Source: Nectonema munidae (taxonomy: Eukaryota > Nematomorpha > Nectonematoida > Nectonematidae). Taken from it: a stretch of DNA of 64,000 nucleotides. Under the pieces are notes generated by a model, which was not told the DNA's origin, did not search any database, and worked only from the letters and a program-made list of their open reading frames with translations. The position numbers and the translations under genes were made by a program. The first letter of the stretch is position 1; the number at the start of each line of letters is the position of its first letter. Shown in pieces: positions 57,601-64,000 of this stretch. Location: positions 1-64,000 of the forward strand of contig JAUIRK010000155.1 in assembly GCA_030549495.1 (NCBI GenBank), read 5' to 3'.

Positions 57601-60559
57601 ACTTCAGTATCACATTTTTCTTTCGGATTTTGTTTTCATGTTTGACAATTTTCAAATTTGTCATATATTCTTTTAACTTTTTCCTTATAGAAAAAAACGA
57701 AAAAAGTTTTTTTTTTACTTCTAATTTTTAAAATAGTATATTCTATTATTGTGGCCTATTTTGAGTAATACTTTGTTTAACAAATGATTTCTTTTTTTTT
57801 CAAATGTATAATAATGTAATTAATTAATCATAAATTCCATCTGCTTAAAGTCTAAGATTTTTTACTCTGAAGTCTTCAATGTTTTAGAAGTATTATAGCA
57901 AAAATTGAATTAATCATACTAAATTTTTTTTTATTCAAAAAGTATGACATAAAGAAAACAAATTGTTCCAATGCAATTCTTAGCACTTTATTTTTTTTTA
58001 CCAAAAGAACTAAATGGAAGTTCATCATTTTTTGCTAAATTTTTGCAATTTTCTACTGAGAATCATACAGCTCACCTTTTTTTCATTACAATTTGTTTAT
58101 CTGGTTATCGACCACAGTCGACATATGTCGACTTTACAAAAATGTGAATCATCTGCTTTTATTAATGCTTTTTAATACAAATCTTCTGCTTTACACTAGA
58201 TATCGTCTGATTATTCTGGTCGTTCTTTTCGTGACCAGTGTATCATATGTGATACATAAACAATTTTACCCTTTTTCTAAAATTAAGAATTTTTGAATCT
58301 TCTGTTTTTAATAAATATCGTCTGATTTTTTTGGTCACGAAAGGGTTAAGAGGAAATTTATTGCTCTGGTATTCAATAACTACAATCGATTTGCAATATA
58401 AGATCGATATTGTGTGTGTAAAACATTTTAAAAATGGCAGAATAGAAAAGAATACACTACAAATATTTCGTGTAAGTGCGTACTGACTAATAACCTTTGT
58501 AAGAGTTAAATTCTTGTGGCTCTCAGAAGTCTCTTCAAACTTTTGACTTTGGCAGCCACCACTTCCTTTCAATACCACGCTACATTTTCCCTATCATTAG
58601 AATCACCTTCCCAAGTGTGAACTTCCTTTCGGATTGGTAAACATTTCTATCTTTTAGGTATTTGGTGTTTTATTCTCCTTTCGACATTTCTTTCAAACTT
58701 TCAAAGTTTTATCCTCTGAAGCTTGGCCTTTCAATCGCTAAAGAAATTTATCGTAGCAAAAAAGTATACGAAGGCGTTACCATAGCCTACAAAGTTTACC
58801 CGTACAGTTTTGTTATTCCAGTTATCATTGGCACGACAAAAGGTATTCTTACTCACAAGCCTTTTTGTCGAGTTCTTTGTAAACCTCTACTTGTTCAGGT
58901 GTCGGTGGTTACGTCATGAGAAACTTTGAAAGACTTTTGCGTGGCGTTTGGAGTCCGACTACCAACGAAATTTTGTATCCAAGTGGGTAAGATTTTTTTT
59001 TGCTCAACGTATTCATAATCCATCCTAGATTTTCTGCTTAAAGTAGATGTCTTATATTAGTTGTTTTTGTTCCGAAATCGTACGAATAACTCTCTGATTA
59101 TGCTAACCTGTTTATTAGTGTCCGTACACTTATGTCTATCAAAGTTCCGCGCAAGATTAGATCAAATTGTGAAATAAAGTAATTGAAGTATCCCTATTTA
59201 AAACACGAAATTCCTAAGCCGGTAAACGACAATGCTCGACTTTACACTAATAAAAATCGCCTGCATCCATGATTTCTTTTCATTTCAAGTCTATATTAGA
59301 TATCTTTTGATTATTGTGCTCGTTAACCTGATGTTATGTCCATATTCAAACATGACCGTCTTTCTTCACTACAACTTCATGATTGAATAGGTTTTTTCGA
59401 ATATAGTTTTGTTTTTCGCCTCACTCATCTTGCTACAGTGTCACCGTGTTGGCGCTTATCCGCTCTAACTACAATCTTGTTTCCTTCGAATAGACACATT
59501 TATTAGCGACATAGTGTGTGGGTGACGTTGTACGGATGCATTGTTTTATCTCAAATTTTTCCGTCAGCGTCATCATTTTTATCCCCCCTCCCCTTATCAA
59601 GGAGTTTTTGTATTATAACTACTAACGATATATCCCCTTCCTTACAAAACTCCATGGTCGACATCTCGTACTTTGATTTTTAATTTTTTGCTTACATTCC
59701 CTAGCTTTCTTCACTTGATAAACAATAAGTTAGAGTGTTTTCGTTTATATTAAATTTTGTACATAACAAACACCTTTCAAACCTTAGAGACAAAGCTCTG
59801 AAGCCATCATATAATGCATAATGTTGCGCCAACCGATCCCAACTTTTTAACGGATACGGATACTTGAATAAATTTCACTATCTTAACCACCTGACTTTTT
59901 ACTAGTTTACAAACATGAAGATAAAAGTTTCTATTGCAATATAATGTTTAAAAATTACAAGTTTTCATGACGAAATTAAAAATAAAATACTTTGATGTGT
60001 AAAATGTGACAAGAACATAAGCTTCCCTCCAATGCCTCCTTCTAAATTTAAAAAAGCTAGATAAAGAAGTATTGTAACAAAATTGAAGTCGTAGCGAATT
60101 TCAGTATATATATTATAACATGTAACTTTGAAGCAAAGCATATCCCAATGAAGGTGTCATTTTACTCTACCTCTTCGGCTCAAGAAAATGTCACAAATTT
60201 ACAAGATATCGATGCCGTTGACATTGCTTATTTTTAGATCAACGAAATGCTGTGTAATCGCAGCGGTGGTGTTCACGGCACAAAAAGCATCCTTCATATC
60301 GCTCCCACTGCCTCTCGTGTACCTGGGGATTACGGGATTTTTAATCATCTACCGCCTCCTAGTTCTCATGCTGGGCGTGGAGGATCCTTTCAAGCCTTTT
60401 GAAAACCTCTTTTGCGCAGTCTTCATGGGCGGCATATGGGATGCGTTTGGAAAGGCGCTATCCAAGAACAGCGAGAAACTGAGCGAGTCTTCGAACATCA
60501 ACACCAACACGCAGAGCTTGACCAACCTCAAATCCGAAAGAGATAAGAAGAAGGACTGA
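54660..60559 (+). CDS. TMEM38: TRIC trimeric intracellular cation channel (TMEM38 family), 5 exons, 303 aa
   Basis: Exons: 54660-54819, 56969-57125, 58658-58842, 58899-58986, 60238-60559. All junctions are GT-AG and phases fit. TRIC channels pass K+ across the ER/SR membrane to balance Ca2+ release. The protein follows human TMEM38B throughout: MFPYFVISHAILVCSSLKED (exon 1), RRHPAACWFSSMLSIFAGN and LLISSVVWY (exon 2), YSPFDISFKLSKFYPLKLG with the lipid-binding KEIYRSKKVYEGV (residues 134-146; K134, R138), VGGYVMRNFERLLRGVWSP (exon 4), then two membrane segments and DPFKPFENLFCAVFMGG (exon 5), and a Lys-rich ER-type tail ending KSERDKKKD. There are about seven membrane spans. Intron 1 contains a hAT MITE and intron 2 two TTAA MITEs. 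TRIC-A versus TRIC-B cannot be decided for an invertebrate. Confidence 0.93.
55418..55575. mobile_element. hAT MITE, 158 bp, TSD CCTATATG
   Basis: Perfect 8-bp duplications CCTATATG (55410-55417, 55576-55583) flank the inverted ends CAGTGGCGTAGC and GCTACGCCCCTG. Two long G runs fill the middle. In TMEM38 intron 1. Confidence 0.92.
56590..56700 (+). pseudogene. Possible piggyBac C-terminal cysteine-rich fragment
   Basis: The ORF 56489-56704 contains KVCGKHTSYYYQCNYCYELC, whose Cys spacing recalls the zinc-binding tail of piggyBac transposases. A second Cys-rich ORF at 56213-56401 (VCKACGFYQVRQDC) is unassigned. Both lie in TMEM38 intron 1. Weak. Confidence 0.3.
58101..58223. mobile_element. 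TTAA-family MITE with dyad GTCGACATATGTCGAC
   Basis: The layout is as in 41322-41444: CTGGTTATCGACCACA, then the 16-nt palindrome (58117-58132), and a right part TATCGTCTGATTATTCTGGTCGT. The terminal TTAA sites are degenerate. It abuts the next element. In TMEM38 intron 2. Confidence 0.6.
58224..58345. mobile_element. TTAA-family MITE with dyad GTATCATATGTGATAC, 122 bp
   Basis: The left end TCTTTTCGTGACCAGT matches the inverse of the right end TTGGTCACGAAAGGG, which is followed by TTAA (58346-58349). The palindrome starts 16 nt from the left end, as in the other copies. A further degenerate relative is at about 59225-59335 (intron 4). Confidence 0.7.
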
Positions 60560-62027
60560 CGCTTCCTTCGTATACGCCCTATCACTCCTTTTGCAATTCT
60601 ACGTGCATTATTTGTTTGTGCTTTTAGATGTGACATTCTTTCTAGCTTACTCTTCTTCCTTACTTCATGTATGCCAGACCAATCACATAAGGCATCATGT
60701 GTCTTTTTCTTTCCGTGCTTGTTTCTAAAATCCTTGAGAATATTATATTTTTACCCACCTTTTATGAGCATAATACCAATTGTTTTAAATTTGTTGTTTA
60801 TTTTCATAAAGTATTAGTAATATAATTTATATATACACACGTATTGTCTTTATTGTGATATTCAATAATATTTCAATTTATTTTCATTCATTAGAACCTT
60901 GTTAAAGTGAATAATTATGTATATTTAAAAGATCTGAACATCTATTGTGGATAGCTTTTATCTTATTCTTTTAATAAAATCAATAAATTTAAATCATCCG
61001 TGAAAAATCATCAAATTAACTTTCCCACTTTTAATTTACTTCAATCTTCGGAGAATGTTCATTTTTTTCTGTTTTTGTTTTGACCGATTAGCTACACTTA
61101 AAATTATAACTCTATTTTAACATGATGGATAACTCCTTATTAGGGCAATAGGAGGATTGGTTTAACAAAAGTATATACCTTTTTTCATTTGAACTATGTT
61201 GTTTTTTGCGCTTTAATTTTACCACATGAAAGAGCAGAAGTTATATACGATGATACGTAGAACATTTGATTCCGTTTTCTCAGAGATCGCTATTTTTAAG
61301 TCTAACTGGACTCTCTCACTTGCGTGTGCATCAACTGCTTGTTGTGTTGCCTTTTTTTTACACCGATCGGCCATACACCACCTTTCAAGAAAAAAGGAAT
61401 TCGACTTATATGCTCTTATATCACTCCGAGGCTATGTGATCTTGATTTTATCTCTTTGACGAAAGACTGACAAATCTATAATTATTTAATCGATATCTTA
61501 ATTCTTGTATTTAGTGCTACTAACTTTTGCTCTCAAATTATTTCTGGATTTTTACACTGAGTGCATATCTTTTGAAACGTTCTGATATTTATTCCCAATC
61601 TCCGCTTCCGATAAAATGGAACCAAAACGGATGAATATCGATATAAGCCCGTACTACACACAGTGTTATATTCCGCACAATATTGTGGACTTTATATAGG
61701 AAATGTAAATCTTAACTTTTAATAAAAGAACAAATGATTGATTCTTTATTTGTAAAGCATTTTTAGAGCAGTGGAAAATGTGTGAACTTTATGAAACGGC
61801 GGCATCTTCATCATCCGTAGTAAATATTAAATGACATTCAATTTTACATTCATTATTATAGCAACAAAATTTTCTAAATTCTCATTGCTTATGTGAAGAA
61901 TAAGGAAGGCGCTAAAATATTTGCTTGAAAGTACTTTCTATGATATGATTGGCCCTAAAAATGGAATGTTAGATGCAAGCTTTATGCGAAAATGTTTCTT
62001 ACCTTTACGAGCGCTTTCTTAGTTTCT
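60560..62027. other. 3' flank of TMEM38 and intergenic DNA
   Basis: Candidate poly(A) signals for TMEM38 lie at about 60974 and 60983 (TTAATAAAATC, CAATAAATT). The 77-codon ORF at 61226-61459 is unrecognised and may be chance. Confidence 0.4.
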
Positions 62028-64000
62028 TCACATGAGTACGGAGAGGTAGGGGAGAGTAAGGAGAATAGAAATTAAGCTGTATAAGAAAAGTCTGTCTGGC
62101 TTTGCTTTGAAGCTGAAGTTGCAGTAATTCTCTTTGCAACAATAATTTTTAACTATGCCTAAATAATAAAGCAATGCGACTTCTTAATGTTCTTCTACGC
62201 AATGAAACAATTGGATGGCTGAAGTTTAAAGTCTTTGCTTTTTTATTAAACGTATACGAAATAATGCACGAAATAAACGATAGCGCGAAACGTCTTTCTT
62301 GTAGCATAATGAAATATAACAATTCACATTGCTTTTCAAAGCATCGTTCACATCAAATGAATATCTATTTGAAAAAGTTTCCATAAAGGCCGTTGGCGGA
62401 AATTTTCAAGCTTATGTGATTATTGTAATATTTTATGAATTGGCATGTCCAAAAGCTCCAAAAATTGTATAGTTCAAGCTCTTTGTTATGATTATTATCA
62501 ATTGAACGAATCAACCTATGCTCCATAAGGGAGGCGCTGAAAATTTTATCCAAAATGTTTTATTCAAATAAACATACTTTTTTTAGTTGATTTGTGAATT
62601 CTTAAATATATTAACGCCATTTTAAAATTTTATCTAAATCTAGAATACTTGGACCATAAAAATATTGGCTTAAAAGAACAATTAATGTGTTTTTGAAATG
62701 AAAAGTTCACTTTATTAACTTTATCTGTCCAAGTATAAGTTTAACTTGAAAGTTGTAAAATTTTAAATTAACTCTCAGACAAAACGTGATTAACATATGT
62801 TATATATGTTTGTGGTGGAGGTAAAGAGTAAAGACGGTTGTTTAAATCTTACCAGTATTTTGAGAGCATTTCGGCACACAACCACGCACATACTTGAATG
62901 TGTCATTGATGGAGATGGAGCTTTTCTAAAGAAAAAATGGCGTTGCAGAGCTGGTGAAATATAAGCTTGTTCGTACTTGGCAAACTCCCTTGCATATGGA
63001 GACACGATCAAGGAGTCTTTCGTCAAAGGGATCAGGGCAAAATTTTTTTGTCCAGTTGTACCGCTGAAGTAGATAATATTTTTGAGGAAAGATTCCACAT
63101 GATACGCACTTCAGATCTCCTGAAATTGAAATAGCAATTTAAGAACGTTGAGATGCTGAAATGTTCTTTCTAGTTTTCTAGGCTCGCATTCACTTTAACA
63201 AAATGGGGCTAGGAAACAAACCTTCGAAGACATTTCACTACAAAGAATTTGAGTTAACCACTAAAGAATTTTTCCTTCTTCCTCGAGGATCTTGCCGACA
63301 CTTGTTGAATATCTTTATTACAACAATTGTCCATTTAAAATTTTATGAAGCCTCTATAACCTCTATAAACAGATCTTAAACAGAGAGGGGATAAAAGAGC
63401 TTTATAACCTCTTTTATCCCGGCCTATATTTTGTGAAGGCACTCGTACCGTCTTTTGTATTTTACGAACCTATAACTTCTCACCATTTTTTGAGAACTTA
63501 TATCATTTCACATTAATCATCACCTAATGTTTACTTTTAACTCACAGAAGAAAATTGAAAGCACATTCAAAAAAATTAGAAGCTGGAACAGAAACTTACA
63601 ATTTTCTATTTGGTGGCAAAAGTGAAGAGAAAACATCTCTACAACTTGCAACAGAGAACTCTTTGCAATAAAATACATCCAGTGAGAATCAGTTATTTCT
63701 TTAGCAAATGAAAAATACACATGGAATGTTTCAATTTTTAACTAAAGGATAAATTATAATTTGATCCAGTTAAGAAAAGGAATTCATAAACAGATATTTA
63801 TTAGTAAAGGTTATACATGTTAGCTCAGTCAAAATGATGAAGTTATTTTATAGTGAAAAGTAAGTGGGAAATTTTTTTTACAAAATTAAAATCATAAATT
63901 AATTTGTGATTACCCTATTAACTATTCATTGTATGATTTCATAAGAACAATTTAAATAATGGAATAAATCTAAAAAAATTCAGATGTAAAACTTACCATT
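62028..64000 (-). CDS. Ly6/quiver-type GPI-anchored protein, 5' exon outside the window
   Basis: Minus-strand exons 63119-62977, 62925-62853 and 62158-62028 (stop TGA at 62030-62028) join in phase (entry 1; then 0; then 1), with introns of 51 and 694 nt. The product reads DLKCVSCGIF...KKFCPDPFDERLL..VSICKGVCQ, then FKYVRGCVPKCSQNTG, then NYCCKENYCN. This is the CxxC, C.DPF, C..C, CCxxxxCN cysteine pattern of the three-finger Ly6/uPAR fold as in Drosophila quiver/sleepless. The hydrophobic tail LFLYSLISILLTLPYLSVLM just before the stop fits a GPI-attachment signal. Such proteins act on the cell surface, often on ion channels or receptors. The signal-peptide exon is missing. A perfect donor (AATG then GTAAGT, 63996) at the right edge fits in phase and gives GDLKC. 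Confidence 0.85.

Noticed and set aside
57200-58650. Extra TMEM38 exon
   Set aside because: Exons 2 and 3 join in phase and cover the family alignment without a gap, so none is needed.
62790-63098. 102-codon minus ORF as a gene
   Set aside because: It is the wrong frame of the Ly6 exons. The correct frame needs the 51-nt intron and gives the cysteine pattern.

Overview
The window looks like AT-rich animal nuclear DNA, most likely arthropod. Genes are split by very short introns (51 to 56 nt recurs) and by long introns packed with transposons. There are no bacterial-style operons. DNA transposons (piggyBac, hAT, pogo/Tigger and their small derivatives) and LINEs fill most of the space. A crustacean such as a caligid copepod would fit, but this is an inference from composition and repeat style.

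Five host genes can be supported. (1) LUC7L3-type U1 snRNP splicing factor, + strand, 8 exons, 19183-37102, 347 aa, with a 10.9 kb second intron full of nested elements. (2) and (3) Two small ORFs, 42969-43217 (UPF0390 / C19orf53-like basic protein) and 43214-43582 (mitochondrial GatC), joined by a 4-nt ATGA overlap and apparently carried on one mRNA. (4) A TRIC cation channel (TMEM38), + strand, 5 exons, 54660-60559, 303 aa. (5) A minus-strand GPI-anchored Ly6/quiver-type protein, three exons between 63119 and 62028, whose first exon runs off the right edge. A lone ArfGAP exon (9347-9538) and a decayed intron-bearing gene with tyrosine-recombinase-like motifs (10741-12660) are also present.

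Layout. 1-4200: decayed full-length LINE. 4200-9350: no gene, several small transposon copies. 9347-12660: ArfGAP exon and recombinase-like fossil. 12800-16860: poly-G tract, a tandem repeat, then a 3.1 kb minisatellite with higher-order structure. 16970-18240: two LINE fragments in opposite orientation. 19183-37102: LUC7L3. Intron 2 holds a hAT element inserted in inverse orientation into another copy of itself, and a Tigger inserted into a MITE. Intron 5 holds a decayed piggyBac. 37100-42960: mostly repeats, including a tandem array of about 125-bp units and a foldback element just before the two-ORF gene. 44638-47039: an almost intact piggyBac. 48640-50420: RTE-type LINE split by a MITE. 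53180-53900: integrase region of an old LTR retrotransposon. 54660-60559: TMEM38. 62028-64000: Ly6-type gene.

The most interesting signals are the apparent dicistronic UPF0390/GatC gene, whose first ORF contains no other AUG in any frame; a set of TTAA-flanked elements that carry different short palindromes at the same fixed distance from the end; and the recombinase-like fossil gene.
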